The position numbers and the translations under genes are program-made. DNA of 64,000 nt from Mucilaginibacter limnophilus. GTDB taxonomy: Bacteria > Bacteroidota > Bacteroidia > Sphingobacteriales > Sphingobacteriaceae. This document shows positions 1-9,043 of this stretch, in pieces. Each line of letters begins with the position of its first letter. Within the stretch, counting starts at the first letter, position 1. The notes under the pieces were generated by a model, which made no database searches, had not been told where the DNA came from, and saw nothing but the letters and a program-made list of their open reading frames with translations. The stretch covers positions 496,001-560,000 of the forward strand of contig NZ_SACK01000001.1 in the NCBI RefSeq assembly GCF_004005815.1. Reading direction: 5' to 3'.

Positions 1-380
1 ACATCGGCAGATACCTTGTAAAGCACCCGGTTTTCGCTGTCGAGTTGCTGAATAAAAACCTTTTCACCGGGTTGTACATCCAGAAAGCGGACAAAATCAT
101 TTACGTTTGCTTCACTAAAAATAGCTTCTGGTATCAGTGTATAAGCAACTGAAGGTAAGCCAACAATCACCTGGCGGTATTCGGCACTCAACAGTTCGGC
201 TATATCTGCAGGGTTGGTAAGCTCAGCAATTGGATTTATGCCGCCCCATTCAATTAAACTATTGCTTTGTGCAACAGCATAAGCGAATGTGGAAGTGTTC
301 AACTTTAACAATAAAGTATAACTGCCTGCCTGTTGCAGGTCAATAGCGTCATTAGTGTAATAGTAAACAGGTTCGTTCAT
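1..380 (-). CDS. DUF3822-family protein, C-terminus cut by window edge
   Basis: Reading the minus strand from the ATG at 380 gives an open frame that runs off the left edge of the window, so only about 126 N-terminal residues are visible. It starts MNEPVYYYTNDAIDL and continues with an alternating beta pattern (YTLLLKLNTSTFAYAV) and the segment YTLIPEAIFSEANVNDFVRF, which resembles the 'P-x-x-x-F' signature I associate with DUF3822, a Bacteroidota family predicted to have an actin-like fold and of unknown function. It is divergent from the helicase gene at 511, and the 130 bp between them should hold both promoters. Family assignment is by memory of the motif; gene reality is well supported by the open frame. 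Confidence 0.6.
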   Translation of the reverse strand, partial: MNEPVYYYTNDAIDLQQAGSYTLLLKLNTSTFAYAVAQSNSLIEWGGINPIAELTNPADIAELLSAEYRQVIVGLPSVAYTLIPEAIFSEANVNDFVRFLDVQPGEKVFIQQLDSENRVLYKVSAD

Positions 381-497
381 GCAGTTAGCAAATGTAATAT
401 ATTTTAACAAATCGGTATCACTGATTAAAAGGATTGCCTGATTCTCAGATTGGGTACCTGGAATCAAATGTTAAAATCAAGGTTACAGACAATTAGT

Positions 498-505
498 TAC
501 CTTTG
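498..505 (+). promoter_or_regulatory. Bacteroidota -7 promoter element (TACCTTTG) before helicase gene
   Basis: TACCTTTG matches the Bacteroidota sigma-A -7 consensus TAnnTTTG exactly. It ends only 5 nt before the GTG at 511, so transcription would begin at or next to the start codon, suggesting a leaderless mRNA. No clear TTG is seen at the -33 spacing. Confidence 0.4.
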
Positions 506-510
506 TAACT

Positions 511-1914
511 GTGTCTGATATCATCCGCAAAGCTTTTCCGCATGAACCCAATGCCCAGCAAACCGAGTTGTTCAGCCTGCTGCACAAGTTTTTGACAGCC
601 GAGGATGGCGACGAATGTTTTATACTGAAAGGATATGCCGGTACCGGTAAAACCACAGTTTTAAGCGCCCTGGTAAAGGCGCTGCGCGAGTATAATTTTA
701 AATCAGTATTGCTGGCGCCAACAGGCAGAGCTGCAAAAGTGATTACCAGTTACTCTGGCCGTAAGGCGTTTACCATACACAAACGCATCTACCGTAAAAA
801 GTCGGCGTTGAATGTTGATGAAAGCTTTTCCATTGCTGATAACATCGCCAGCAACACCCTGTTTATTGTTGACGAAGCGTCAATGATTTCTGATGAGATA
901 AGCGGCAACAACCGTGAAACCCTGCTGCACGATCTGGTTAACTACGTGTACAATACTAAGAATTGTAAGCTGATGCTGGTAGGTGATACCGCGCAGTTGC
1001 CGCCTGTTGGTTCGGCAGAAAGCCCCGCGCTCGATGTTAAGCTTATGAAAGCTCAGTTTGGTTTAACGGTATTTACCTATGAACTTACAGACGTGCTTCG
1101 CCAGCAAAAGGATTCGGGCATACTGTATAACGTTACCAATGTTCGTGACATGATACGTAGCGAAAATTTGCAAATGCCGCGTATTGTTACAAAAGGCTAT
1201 AAAGACGTTTTTCGAATGGGAAGCGATAAGTTGGAAGAGGGGCTTAATTATGCATATAGTAAGTACGGTCATGAGAGCACGCTGATCATTTGTCGCTCAA
1301 ACAAAAACGCAAACCAGTTTAACCGCGAGATACGCGGGCGCATTTTGTGGCGTGAAGAAGAGCTTACCGGCGGCGACCAGATAATGGTGGTACGTAATAA
1401 TTATTTCTGGCTGCAGGATCAGGAGGAAGGAAGCACCGGTTTTATTGCCAACGGAGACATTGCCCGCATACGCAAAGTACGCGGCTTTGAGGATATGTAC
1501 GGTTTCAGGTTTGCAAACGTACAGCTTGAATTTATTGATTATGCCGAAGACCCGGTGATGGAATGCAAAGTACTGCTTGATACACTCTATTCTGAAGCGC
1601 CCGCATTGCCGCCAACCGAGCAAAAGCGCTTTTACCTCGAAGCTATGAAGGATTATGAGCACATTGCAAGCAAACGTGCCCAGCACGAAGAGTTAAAGTT
1701 AAACCCGTACTATAACGCCCTGCAAATAAAGTTTGCTTACGCGGTTACCTGCCACAAAGCACAGGGCGGGCAGTGGCCTGCAGTATTTGTTGACCAGGGA
1801 TATCTTACTGAAGAAATGGTAAACCTTGATTTTTTGCGCTGGTTTTATACGGCCTGTACACGTGCAACCAACGAGCTTTTCCTGGTGAATTTTAGCGAGA
1901 AGTTTTTTATTTAA
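511..1914 (+). CDS. RecD-like ATP-dependent DNA helicase (SF1B, UvrD_C_2)
   Basis: Predicted superfamily 1 helicase of 467 residues. Visible motifs are Walker A GYAGTGKTT (about residues 41-49), Walker B FIVDEASM, motif III GDTAQLPPVG, and a C-terminal UvrD_C_2 segment with YAVTCHKAQGGQW, as in RecD2/TraA-like enzymes. It probably unwinds duplex DNA in repair or replication restart; it lacks the long N-terminal region of full RecD2, so it is a short-form relative. The only plausible start is GTG 511: the frame is closed by a stop at 472-474 and no in-frame ATG lies between. It ends 39 bp from a convergent histidine kinase gene. Family is confident, specific role is inferred. Confidence 0.9.
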   Translation: MSDIIRKAFPHEPNAQQTELFSLLHKFLTAEDGDECFILKGYAGTGKTTVLSALVKALREYNFKSVLLAPTGRAAKVITSYSGRKAFTIHKRIYRKKSALNVDESFSIADNIASNTLFIVDEASMISDEISGNNRETLLHDLVNYVYNTKNCKLMLVGDTAQLPPVGSAESPALDVKLMKAQFGLTVFTYELTDVLRQQKDSGILYNVTNVRDMIRSENLQMPRIVTKGYKDVFRMGSDKLEEGLNYAYSKYGHESTLIICRSNKNANQFNREIRGRILWREEELTGGDQIMVVRNNYFWLQDQEEGSTGFIANGDIARIRKVRGFEDMYGFRFANVQLEFIDYAEDPVMECKVLLDTLYSEAPALPPTEQKRFYLEAMKDYEHIASKRAQHEELKLNPYYNALQIKFAYAVTCHKAQGGQWPAVFVDQGYLTEEMVNLDFLRWFYTACTRATNELFLVNFSEKFFI

Positions 1915-1953
1915 ATCCTCTGTATAATAAAATATCAGGTTGCCGAAGTAATC

Positions 1954-3285
1954 CTAATCAACCAGCGGCAAAAATATCCGGAACATTGATCCTTCATTCA
2001 CTTTGCTTTTTACCTCGATCTTGCCGTTATGACGTTCGATGATCTGCTGCACAATGCTCAAGCCTAATCCGGTTGATTCTTCGCCACGTAAACCCTTGCG
2101 GCCGGCCTTTGAAAAGCGGTCAAATATCTTTGGCAGCATATCTTCAGGAATACCCAGCCCGCGGTCGCGAACTTCTATCAACGCAAAGGTGTTGGTTTTG
2201 GTAAGGCTTATCTCAATAGATGAACTTTCGTCAGAAAACTTGGCGGCATTGCTTATCAGGTTATCCATTACCCGCTGTAGCTTTAACACATCTGCGTTAA
2301 CATGAACAGGATTGTAGTAGCTGGTAAATAAAACGTTATGCAAAGTTTTCGCGGTTGCTTTCCATGTATTTACAACGTCATTGAGTAACTGGTTAAGTTC
2401 GGTTTTTTGCAAATGGTAAGTCTGCTGGCTTTCATTGCGGGCAACCTCTATCAGATCGTCAATAATACCACGCGCCTTAACGCACGATTGCTTAACCAGG
2501 CTAATATTTTCCTGCGTATCATCATCGTCAGCATCAAGTTCCATTATCATAGCTATTGATTCAACAGCGGCAATGGGGTTACGCAGGTCGTGCGCTACCA
2601 TGCCCAATACCTCGGTTTTGAAGTTACTGGCACGTTCAATCTCAATGTTCTTGCGGTTAATTTCAACCAATTGCAAAAAGTGGTTCGCCCGGTACGAGTA
2701 ATTATACCTCGATATAAAATAAAAGCCCGTTAGCAGAATAGAACATATCAGCATGTTGTACAATATTTCCGTATCATGGCTGGTAAGCATAGTGAGCAAT
2801 ACGGTAAATACAATGCCTGTTATCAGGGTGATCAGCCATGTTTCGGTATATTCAAAAACGCATACAACGCCTATTACGGTAAGCGCTATCATAAAAGTAA
2901 CCAGGTTATCGCTGGGTATATAAGTAGCCATGAAGCTTGACAGCATACCGCTTAAAATAATGTAGATAGAAAACATCACACCTAAAACCGACATCATCAT
3001 GGTTGCCTTGCGGGTTTTTTTGTATTGATTAAACAGCAGGTAAACCCAGGCAAAAAACAGCGGACTAACAATATTATGCACCCAATTAAAAGTGTTAAAC
3101 TCAGGGAAATTTTGTGCTCGGGTTAATGTATCAGGAAAGCAGGAGAGCATCAGCCTGATGGCCGCATTCATCCCCCAAAACAACAGGCAAAGCGTTTTTA
3201 TACCCCGCAGATTTTGGAGCATATAATAATTTCGGAACTCGGCACGGCTTTTAACAGCAATGCTCTTCACAAAAGTATCGGTCAA
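1954..3285 (-). CDS. Membrane-bound sensor histidine kinase
   Basis: 443 residues. The N-terminal half (about residues 25-200) is a run of six or seven hydrophobic helices with no recognisable periplasmic sensor domain, so the stimulus may be sensed in or at the membrane. The cytoplasmic half has the HisKA H-box AHDLRNP (phosphoacceptor His near residue 231), N-box NLISNAAKFS, G1 DRGLGIP and G2 GLGLSI, all intact. No response regulator is adjacent, so its partner is encoded elsewhere. It is transcribed divergently from clpB and shares the 190-bp intergenic region. Confidence 0.88.
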   Translation of the reverse strand: MTDTFVKSIAVKSRAEFRNYYMLQNLRGIKTLCLLFWGMNAAIRLMLSCFPDTLTRAQNFPEFNTFNWVHNIVSPLFFAWVYLLFNQYKKTRKATMMMSVLGVMFSIYIILSGMLSSFMATYIPSDNLVTFMIALTVIGVVCVFEYTETWLITLITGIVFTVLLTMLTSHDTEILYNMLICSILLTGFYFISRYNYSYRANHFLQLVEINRKNIEIERASNFKTEVLGMVAHDLRNPIAAVESIAMIMELDADDDDTQENISLVKQSCVKARGIIDDLIEVARNESQQTYHLQKTELNQLLNDVVNTWKATAKTLHNVLFTSYYNPVHVNADVLKLQRVMDNLISNAAKFSDESSSIEISLTKTNTFALIEVRDRGLGIPEDMLPKIFDRFSKAGRKGLRGEESTGLGLSIVQQIIERHNGKIEVKSKVNEGSMFRIFLPLVD

Positions 3286-3407
3286 AGTTTAAAAATTGGG
3301 TCGACACCAAAAATAATAATTTTTGTTATTCTGGCATATTTGGCGATTGCTTGTGCTATAAAATATTGATTAAATGAATCTTTTAGCGCCAAAAAGACAC
3401 TTCAAAT

Positions 3408-3415
3408 TAATTTTG
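3408..3415 (+). promoter_or_regulatory. Possible -7 element (TAATTTTG) upstream of clpB
   Basis: TAATTTTG fits TAnnTTTG and sits about 58 nt before the preferred clpB ATG. The -33 TTG is not clear, so this is a suggestion only. Confidence 0.3.
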
Positions 3416-3472
3416 CACGACATTTTTTCCGATTTAACACAGTGGCAATTGTTTTGATTAACAGTGAGTATT

Positions 3473-6085
3473 ATGAACTTTAACAACTTTACAATCAAAG
3501 CCCAAGAGGCGGTACAAAAAGCCTCTGAAATAGCAGCCGGCAACCAGCAGCAGGCCATTGAAAATGCCCATCTGCTGAAAGGCTTGTTACTGGTTGATGA
3601 GAACGTTATAACTTATTTATTAAAAAAGCTGAATGTTAACCTTAACCATTTAAACGATACGCTTGATAAGCAGATAGCGTCGTTTCCAAAGGTTAGCGGC
3701 AGCAACATATATTTGTCGTCTGATGCCAATACGGCGCTGCAAAAAGCGCAGGGATACCTGAAGGAGTTTAAGGATGATTTTGTGTCGGTTGAGCATATAT
3801 TGCTGGGTATCCTTGCATCTAACGATAAAACTTCAGGCGCTTTAAAGGATGCAGGCGTTAATGAAAAAGACCTTAAAAAGGCCATTACATCCTTACGTGG
3901 CGATAACAAGGTGACTGATCAGAACGCCGAAGCTACTTACAACGCGCTTAATAAATATGCCCGTAACCTGAACGAGTATGCCGAATCTGGCAAGCTCGAC
4001 CCTGTTATCGGTCGCGATGAAGAGATACGCCGCGTAATGCAAATACTGTCGCGCCGTACCAAAAACAACCCGGTACTGGTGGGTGAGCCCGGTGTAGGTA
4101 AAACCGCTATAGCCGAAGGTATTGCCTTCCGTATTATAAAAGGCGATGTGCCCGAAACGCTGAAAAGTAAAACCGTTTACTCGCTTGATATGGGTGCGTT
4201 GGTTGCCGGCGCTAAATACAAAGGCGAATTTGAAGAGCGCCTGAAAGCCGTAGTAAAAGAAGTGGTGCAGAGCGACGGTGAGATCATCCTGTTTATTGAT
4301 GAGATACACACATTGGTAGGTGCAGGTGGTGGCGAAGGCGCAATGGACGCGGCCAACATTTTAAAACCGGCCCTTGCCCGCGGCGAACTTATGGCCATTG
4401 GTGCTACTACGCTTAACGAGTATCAAAAATACATTGAAAAAGATAAAGCGCTTGAGCGCCGTTTCCAAAAGGTAACTGTTGACGAGCCTGATGCTGCGGA
4501 TGCTATTTCGATATTGCGTGGATTGAAAGAACGTTACGAAGCGCACCACAAAGTGCACATCAAGGATGAAGCTATTATTGCTTCCGTTGAAATGTCGCAG
4601 CGTTACATCTCCGACAGGTTTTTGCCTGATAAAGCTATCGATTTGATGGACGAGGCGGCAAGTAAGCTTCGTTTGGAAATGGATTCGGTGCCCGAAGCTG
4701 TTGACGAACTTGAGCGCCGCATAATGCAACTGGAAATTGAGCGCGAGGCTATTAAACGCGAAAAAGACGAAAGGAAGGTACAGGAACTGAGTGAGGAGAT
4801 CGCTAACCTGAGTGCCGACCGCGACTCTATCCGTGCGAAATGGCAGAGTGAAAAAGACCTGGTTGACAGCATTAACCAAAAGGTTGAGCAGATAGAAAAC
4901 TTTAAACAGGAAGCCGACCAGGCCGAACGTGCCGGTGATTACGGTAAAGTAGCCGAATTACGCTACGGCCGTATTCGCGAAACTCAGGAAGAGGTTGAAC
5001 GCCTGAAACAGGAACTGCAGAAAAATCAGGCCGACAGCCGCATGCTGAAAGAGGAGGTTACTGCCGAAGATATTGCAGGCGTTGTTTCCCGTTGGACAGG
5101 AATACCTGTTAGCCGCATGATACAAAGTGAGCGCGAAAAGCTGCTGCATCTTGAAGAAGAATTGCACAAACGTGTAGCAGGGCAGGAGGAAGCTATTGAA
5201 GCTATCAGCGATGCCATACGCCGAAGCCGTGCCGGTTTGCAGGACAAAAAAAGGCCTATTGGTTCATTTATTTTCCTTGGTACAACAGGTGTGGGTAAAA
5301 CCGAGCTTGCTAAAGCATTAGCAGAATTTCTTTTTAATGATGAAAGCGCGCTGGTACGTATTGATATGAGCGAATATCAGGAACGCCATGCCGTGTCGAG
5401 ACTGATAGGCGCGCCTCCGGGATATGTAGGTTATGATGAAGGTGGTCAGCTTACCGAAGCCGTACGCCGCAAACCATACAGTGTGGTATTGCTCGACGAG
5501 ATTGAAAAAGCGCATCCCGATGTGTTCAACATATTGCTGCAGGTGCTTGATGATGGTCGTTTAACAGACAACAAAGGCCGTGTGGTGAACTTTAAGAACA
5601 CCATCATCATCATGACATCAAATATCGGCTCAAACATCATACAGGAAAACTTCCAGGAACTGGAAGATGAGAACCGGGACAGTGTGATGGCCAAAACTAA
5701 GAATCAGTTGTTTGAACTGCTGCGTGCTACTATCAGGCCCGAGTTTTTGAACCGTATCGACGAGATCATCATGTTTACACCGCTTAGCCGTAACGAGATC
5801 GGTTCAATTGTGAAACTGCAGTTCAGGCAGGTACAGCAAACCCTTGCAGAAATGGGCATCACCATTGAAGCGTCTGAAGAGGCTCTGGATTGGCTGGCAC
5901 AGCTGGGTTACGACCCGCAGTTTGGCGCGCGTCCGCTGAAACGTGTGATACAAAAACGCATCCTTAACGAACTGTCGAAACAGATACTGGCCGGTACGGT
6001 GGATAAAGACAGTACCATTAAGCTGGATATGTTCGACAACAAGTTTGTGTTTTTGAATGTCCCGCAGGAAGCGGAAGTTAAATAA
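3473..6085 (+). CDS. clpB: ClpB disaggregase (Hsp100 AAA+ chaperone)
   Basis: ATP-dependent chaperone that, with DnaK, extracts polypeptides from aggregates in the cytosol. About 870 residues, the usual ClpB length. Order: Clp N-domain repeats (1-145), AAA-1 with Walker [10 protein letters not shown] (about 204-212) and Walker [10 protein letters not shown], a long coiled-coil M-domain (about 400-530) that distinguishes ClpB from ClpA/ClpC, and AAA-2 with Walker [10 protein letters not shown] (about 603-611) plus sensor motif GARPLKR. I place the start at ATG 3473 ([13 protein letters not shown]), typical of Bacteroidota ClpB; a GTG nine bases upstream is in frame but less likely. A terminator hairpin follows at 6111. 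Confidence 0.98.
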   Translation: MNFNNFTIKAQEAVQKASEIAAGNQQQAIENAHLLKGLLLVDENVITYLLKKLNVNLNHLNDTLDKQIASFPKVSGSNIYLSSDANTALQKAQGYLKEFKDDFVSVEHILLGILASNDKTSGALKDAGVNEKDLKKAITSLRGDNKVTDQNAEATYNALNKYARNLNEYAESGKLDPVIGRDEEIRRVMQILSRRTKNNPVLVGEPGVGKTAIAEGIAFRIIKGDVPETLKSKTVYSLDMGALVAGAKYKGEFEERLKAVVKEVVQSDGEIILFIDEIHTLVGAGGGEGAMDAANILKPALARGELMAIGATTLNEYQKYIEKDKALERRFQKVTVDEPDAADAISILRGLKERYEAHHKVHIKDEAIIASVEMSQRYISDRFLPDKAIDLMDEAASKLRLEMDSVPEAVDELERRIMQLEIEREAIKREKDERKVQELSEEIANLSADRDSIRAKWQSEKDLVDSINQKVEQIENFKQEADQAERAGDYGKVAELRYGRIRETQEEVERLKQELQKNQADSRMLKEEVTAEDIAGVVSRWTGIPVSRMIQSEREKLLHLEEELHKRVAGQEEAIEAISDAIRRSRAGLQDKKRPIGSFIFLGTTGVGKTELAKALAEFLFNDESALVRIDMSEYQERHAVSRLIGAPPGYVGYDEGGQLTEAVRRKPYSVVLLDEIEKAHPDVFNILLQVLDDGRLTDNKGRVVNFKNTIIIMTSNIGSNIIQENFQELEDENRDSVMAKTKNQLFELLRATIRPEFLNRIDEIIMFTPLSRNEIGSIVKLQFRQVQQTLAEMGITIEASEEALDWLAQLGYDPQFGARPLKRVIQKRILNELSKQILAGTVDKDSTIKLDMFDNKFVFLNVPQEAEVK

Positions 6086-6110
6086 TATTATTAACTCCAT
6101 CATATAGCAT

Positions 6111-6138
6111 AAAGGCTGCCCTTAAAGGGTGGCCTTTT
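6111..6138 (+). terminator. Rho-independent terminator after clpB
   Basis: AAAGGCTGCCCT pairs with AGGGTGGCCTTT (12 bp with two G-T wobbles) around a short TAA-type loop. It lies 26 nt after the clpB stop codon. Confidence 0.75.
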
Positions 6139-6265
6139 GCATTGAAATGCATTACATCATATTAGCATTTTTATAGAGTCAAACAAACAAAAACACTTAT
6201 TCATCGTTGATTATAGTATAAAAAACAGCAATCAACCACTGTAAATATCACTAAACAACATTACT

Positions 6266-6610
6266 ATGGATAACTATGAAACTTTAGTGGATGCCACTAA
6301 CGACCTTTATAAAAAAGGATATACAGCAAATTTAAGTTTAGACGAAGATTCGGTTAATGATAAAGAGCGCGGTATTGAAATGCTGCCTGATGAGTTTGAA
6401 ATAGATGAGTTCTATCGCTTCGAAGGGCCAAGCAATCCATCTGATATGTCTATTGTTTATGCAATCAGCTCAGCGAAATATGATTTGAAAGGCGTGCTGG
6501 TAAACGCCTACGGAGTTTATGCTGATAATGCAAATGCGGCGCTTATCGCCAAATTGCACCATGGGCAGGTAAGCGATCACCTGCATGGTGAAGACAGGCC
6601 AAAAGCGTAA
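6266..6610 (+). CDS. Small conserved Bacteroidota protein, function unknown
   Basis: 114 residues, starting MDNYETLVDATNDLYKKGY, acidic, no signal peptide or membrane segment. Related short proteins in Bacteroidota have, as I recall, been labelled phosphoribosylpyrophosphate synthetase, but this one is far too short for that enzyme and shows no PRPP-binding loop, so I do not carry that name over. The C-terminus contains a His-containing stretch (LHHGQVSDHLHGED). It stands alone, 180 bp after clpB, with a repeat element immediately downstream. ATG 6266 is the first start in a frame that is well separated from neighbours. Confidence 0.75.
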   Translation: MDNYETLVDATNDLYKKGYTANLSLDEDSVNDKERGIEMLPDEFEIDEFYRFEGPSNPSDMSIVYAISSAKYDLKGVLVNAYGVYADNANAALIAKLHHGQVSDHLHGEDRPKA

Positions 6611-6657
6611 TTTTTATTTCGGATTTCGGATGTTCGATTTCGAATATTCAATCTGTC

Positions 6658-6747
6658 AATGTCATTTCGACGAGGTACGAGGAGAAATCTTCTGTAATAA
6701 CTGAAAACAGATTCAGAGGATTTCTCACTATCGTTCGAAATGACATT
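6658..6747. repeat. 90-bp imperfect palindrome with 13-bp perfect termini
   Basis: AATGTCATTTCGA at 6658-6670 is the exact reverse complement of TCGAAATGACATT at 6735-6747. The interior arms also partly pair (GAGGAGAAATC with GATTTCTC). Related sequences lie at 12025 and 45955 in this window. It resembles the REP/MITE-like intergenic palindromes frequent in Sphingobacteriaceae. It encodes nothing. Confidence 0.8.
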
Positions 6748-6786
6748 TTTTGTGATGAAAAGATTGAATTCGGAACTATTCCCCCT

Positions 6787-7353
6787 TCAGGGGGCGGGGG
6801 GCTCAAGTTTTCCCAATATCATTTTCCCCCTTGCCTGTATTGCGGCGGTGCCATTCTTCATTAAAAACTCCATTTGGTTTGCAAGTTCTTCGGCTATCCA
6901 ATCATAACGCTTACTTAAATGCATCAGCGCTTCGCCAGCCGAACATTTTACCGCAACAAGCACCTTTGGATCAATAAGCCAGTCGAACAGTTTTTCAATC
7001 ACCGGCTCCATGTCAACACCATTAAGTTTTTCCTTTATCGCCTTATTTGCTTTTGGTGATGTCAGCCTGATCATAATATTGGCGTAATGCCGCTGACTGC
7101 TTGGGTTGTTTGCATCAGGAAAGCGCTTAATGAGGTAGGAGAGGTAATCAATATACTCTGCTGTGTTTTTAAGCAGAATATTTTCCAGTAGCCATGATGC
7201 ACGAAAACTAACGTTTTTATCTTCATGGAAGGTAAGATCTATAAGGTCAGTCAGCGGAAAATGATGCTTGCGCATCAATGCTGTAAGCTCAAGCACCCTT
7301 GGCTTACCAATGGTATGTTCAATTTGCTTAAGCAACTCCTGTTTGTTCAGCAT
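6787..7353 (-). CDS. Alpha-helical (HEAT-like) protein, function unknown
   Basis: 188 residues, predicted almost entirely helical with repeated helix pairs (for example LTDLIDLTFHEDKNVSFRASW and KVLVAVKCSAGEALMHL), resembling HEAT/ARM scaffolds used for protein contacts. No signal peptide or catalytic motif. The last residues EPPAP are encoded by a G/C-rich repeat (CCCCCTTCAGGGGG at 6781-6794) that overlaps the stop codon, so the native C-terminus may have been altered by repeat insertion. It is divergent from the small gene at 7412. Confidence 0.75.
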   Translation of the reverse strand: MLNKQELLKQIEHTIGKPRVLELTALMRKHHFPLTDLIDLTFHEDKNVSFRASWLLENILLKNTAEYIDYLSYLIKRFPDANNPSSQRHYANIMIRLTSPKANKAIKEKLNGVDMEPVIEKLFDWLIDPKVLVAVKCSAGEALMHLSKRYDWIAEELANQMEFLMKNGTAAIQARGKMILGKLEPPAP

Positions 7354-7411
7354 TTATGCAAAAATATAAATAGCTGTTAAACATTTTCAGCAACATGGCG
7401 TTGCAAATAAT

Positions 7412-7594
7412 ATGGAATCAGATGTAAGTAAATGCCGCATTTTTGACAGCCGCAGTAACGAAACACTTGAAGTGTACCCTATGCGCCTTGACCCTGACCT
7501 GAATATCGATAAGGAAATGAAGGAAAAACTTACCGATGTAGCAAAGCAACATAATGTTCCGCTGCAGCAGGTAGGCTGGGAAATGGTCGACTAA
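7412..7594 (+). CDS. Small hypothetical protein (60 aa)
   Basis: MESDVSKCRIFDSRSNETLEV begins a soluble 60-residue protein with a charged helical C-terminal half (DKEMKEKLTDVAKQHNVPLQQVGWEMVD). It fills the gap between two minus-strand genes and overlaps the last 4 bp of the convergent LpxR-like gene. Composition and codon use look coding, but no family is recognised. Confidence 0.55.
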   Translation: MESDVSKCRIFDSRSNETLEVYPMRLDPDLNIDKEMKEKLTDVAKQHNVPLQQVGWEMVD

Positions 7595-8547
7595 AGATTT
7601 TTGCCCCAGCGGTAGGCAAAACTTATTGAGCCGTACTGGTAGCCCGGCGCGGTGCTTTTTACCTCGCGCGATTTGATAAAGGCAATTGCGCTGGCCGACC
7701 ACCTGTCTGAAGCGAATTGTAAGCCTAATTGCTGTACATACACAAAATGATGTATACCGAAAGTTAACGGCCCTTTATCACTCCTGAACAAACCACCCTG
7801 TATAGTTGCATTGTATCCTACAAAGTGTAATTGCGGAACGGCAAAAAAGAATAGCTCGTGCTTTTGATGTTTGCTGTCAACGCTTACCCGGCTATTTGTG
7901 CTTACCGACTCAAACAAATTACCTAATTGTCCTATTCTGAAAAGCATACCTGCGCTGGCGCCTGTAAAGGTATTGCCTAACCACGCGCTTGGGTTGGCTG
8001 TAATATCAAACCAGCTTCCGTTTGTTCGGTATAAAAGCTTTTTATAATCGGCGTTTAAATTAATACCGGGTTCGTTATTTAGCTGATGTTCCCAGCCCTT
8101 AACTTCATGCAAGCCAAACAAACTGTGAAAGCCTTTTTGTATTTCTTCACCCAATGCCAGCGGTCCTATAATACCTAACTGACCACCAAGTTTTAAAGCG
8201 CTTTCGTTTTTATAAAATTTAGTGAGCGATATACCTGCATACAAATAAGCGGTGTAAGGTCTGTCTTGTAAATTTATGTCTGCAACGTTTGATTCGTATG
8301 CATTATATATCTGCTGCCCCCCGTCAATCTCAAGCACTTTTTTCACAAGTGATGAGTCGCTGCTATGATCAAGCGCACGGGTGTACGATGCAAACTCACC
8401 GGCTGTGTAGTAGCGGTCGTTTTTCGGGTTGATGTATTGATCGTTCTCCACTTTTATGCTGATCTGGCTTTTGTAGCCCTGGGCAAAAAGTGTTATGGGA
8501 GCTGCGAAAATTATAGCGAGTAAGGTTAAGCGAAAGGTGCGTTTCAT
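7591..8547 (-). CDS. LpxR-like lipid A 3'-O-deacylase family (DUF2219) outer-membrane protein
   Basis: 318 residues with a signal peptide (MKRTFRLTLLAIIFAAPITLFAQ). Motifs typical of the LpxR barrel are present: ENDQYINPKNDRYYTAGE near the N-terminus (active-site Asn/Asp region), QDRPYTAYLY, and GWEHQLNNEPGINLNADY. LpxR enzymes sit in the outer membrane and remove the 3'-linked acyloxyacyl chain of lipid A in a calcium-dependent way. The final residues (ISFAYRWGKNL) form a strand but do not end in the classic aromatic residue. Monocistronic; substrate in this organism is not shown. Confidence 0.85.
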   Translation of the reverse strand: MKRTFRLTLLAIIFAAPITLFAQGYKSQISIKVENDQYINPKNDRYYTAGEFASYTRALDHSSDSSLVKKVLEIDGGQQIYNAYESNVADINLQDRPYTAYLYAGISLTKFYKNESALKLGGQLGIIGPLALGEEIQKGFHSLFGLHEVKGWEHQLNNEPGINLNADYKKLLYRTNGSWFDITANPSAWLGNTFTGASAGMLFRIGQLGNLFESVSTNSRVSVDSKHQKHELFFFAVPQLHFVGYNATIQGGLFRSDKGPLTFGIHHFVYVQQLGLQFASDRWSASAIAFIKSREVKSTAPGYQYGSISFAYRWGKNL

Positions 8548-8656
8548 TTGTTGTGTGAAGGATATGGCATAAAATTATTTAATAATTTTCACATTAACTT
8601 TTAATGGCAGAAAATTTGGCTTTGTTGTTGCGGCAATTTATCAAACCAATAACGCC

Positions 8657-8950
8657 ATGGCAGCAAAAAGTAAAACCAAAAAGTGGTCGGGTAAGGTTAC
8701 TGAAACCAGCGACGCGCTCGACCTGGAAAAGGATGTCTTCAAATCAAAGAATCCGAAGGAGATCGCCAAGTCGTTAAAAAAATCTGCCGAGCATAGTGAA
8801 AAGCGAAAGTCGTCGCCATATCGCAGTGCCATGTCAATGCTTACATTCTATATCAATCGTGCCGGAAAGAACTTAACCGAACATGAGAAAGAGCCGCTTG
8901 AAAAAGCCAAAAATGAGTTACGGAAACTTTACGGGCGCGATGAAAAGTAA
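8657..8950 (+). CDS. DUF3175-family protein
   Basis: 97 residues, very Lys-rich and soluble. The order KWSGKVTETSDALDLEKDVF, KNPKEIAKSLKKSAEHSEKRKSS and YRSAMSMLTFYINRAGKNL matches my memory of DUF3175, a small family found in many soil bacteria with no known function. High basic charge suggests possible nucleic-acid contact, but this is inference. Starts at ATG 8657 shortly after the LpxR-like gene's promoter region; the next gene (M16 peptidase) begins 93 bp after its stop. Confidence 0.85.
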   Translation: MAAKSKTKKWSGKVTETSDALDLEKDVFKSKNPKEIAKSLKKSAEHSEKRKSSPYRSAMSMLTFYINRAGKNLTEHEKEPLEKAKNELRKLYGRDEK

Positions 8951-8988
8951 CCTGCAACATTTTTTACAAAATGAACACACTGGCGTAT

Positions 8989-9017
8989 TTGGGCAACAGG
9001 TAAAAATTATACCTTTA
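8989..9017 (+). promoter_or_regulatory. Candidate promoter for M16 peptidase pair
   Basis: TTG at 8989-8991, an 18-nt spacer, and TACCTTTA at 9010-9017 (one mismatch to TAnnTTTG). The ATG follows at 9044. Confidence 0.35.
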
Positions 9018-9043
9018 CCAGCCTGTTAATTTTATAAAACCAC

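Noticed and set aside
3613..6103. Many long open frames on the minus strand across clpB
   Set aside because: They are antisense shadows of a strongly conserved gene; their products have no family features and overlap one another.
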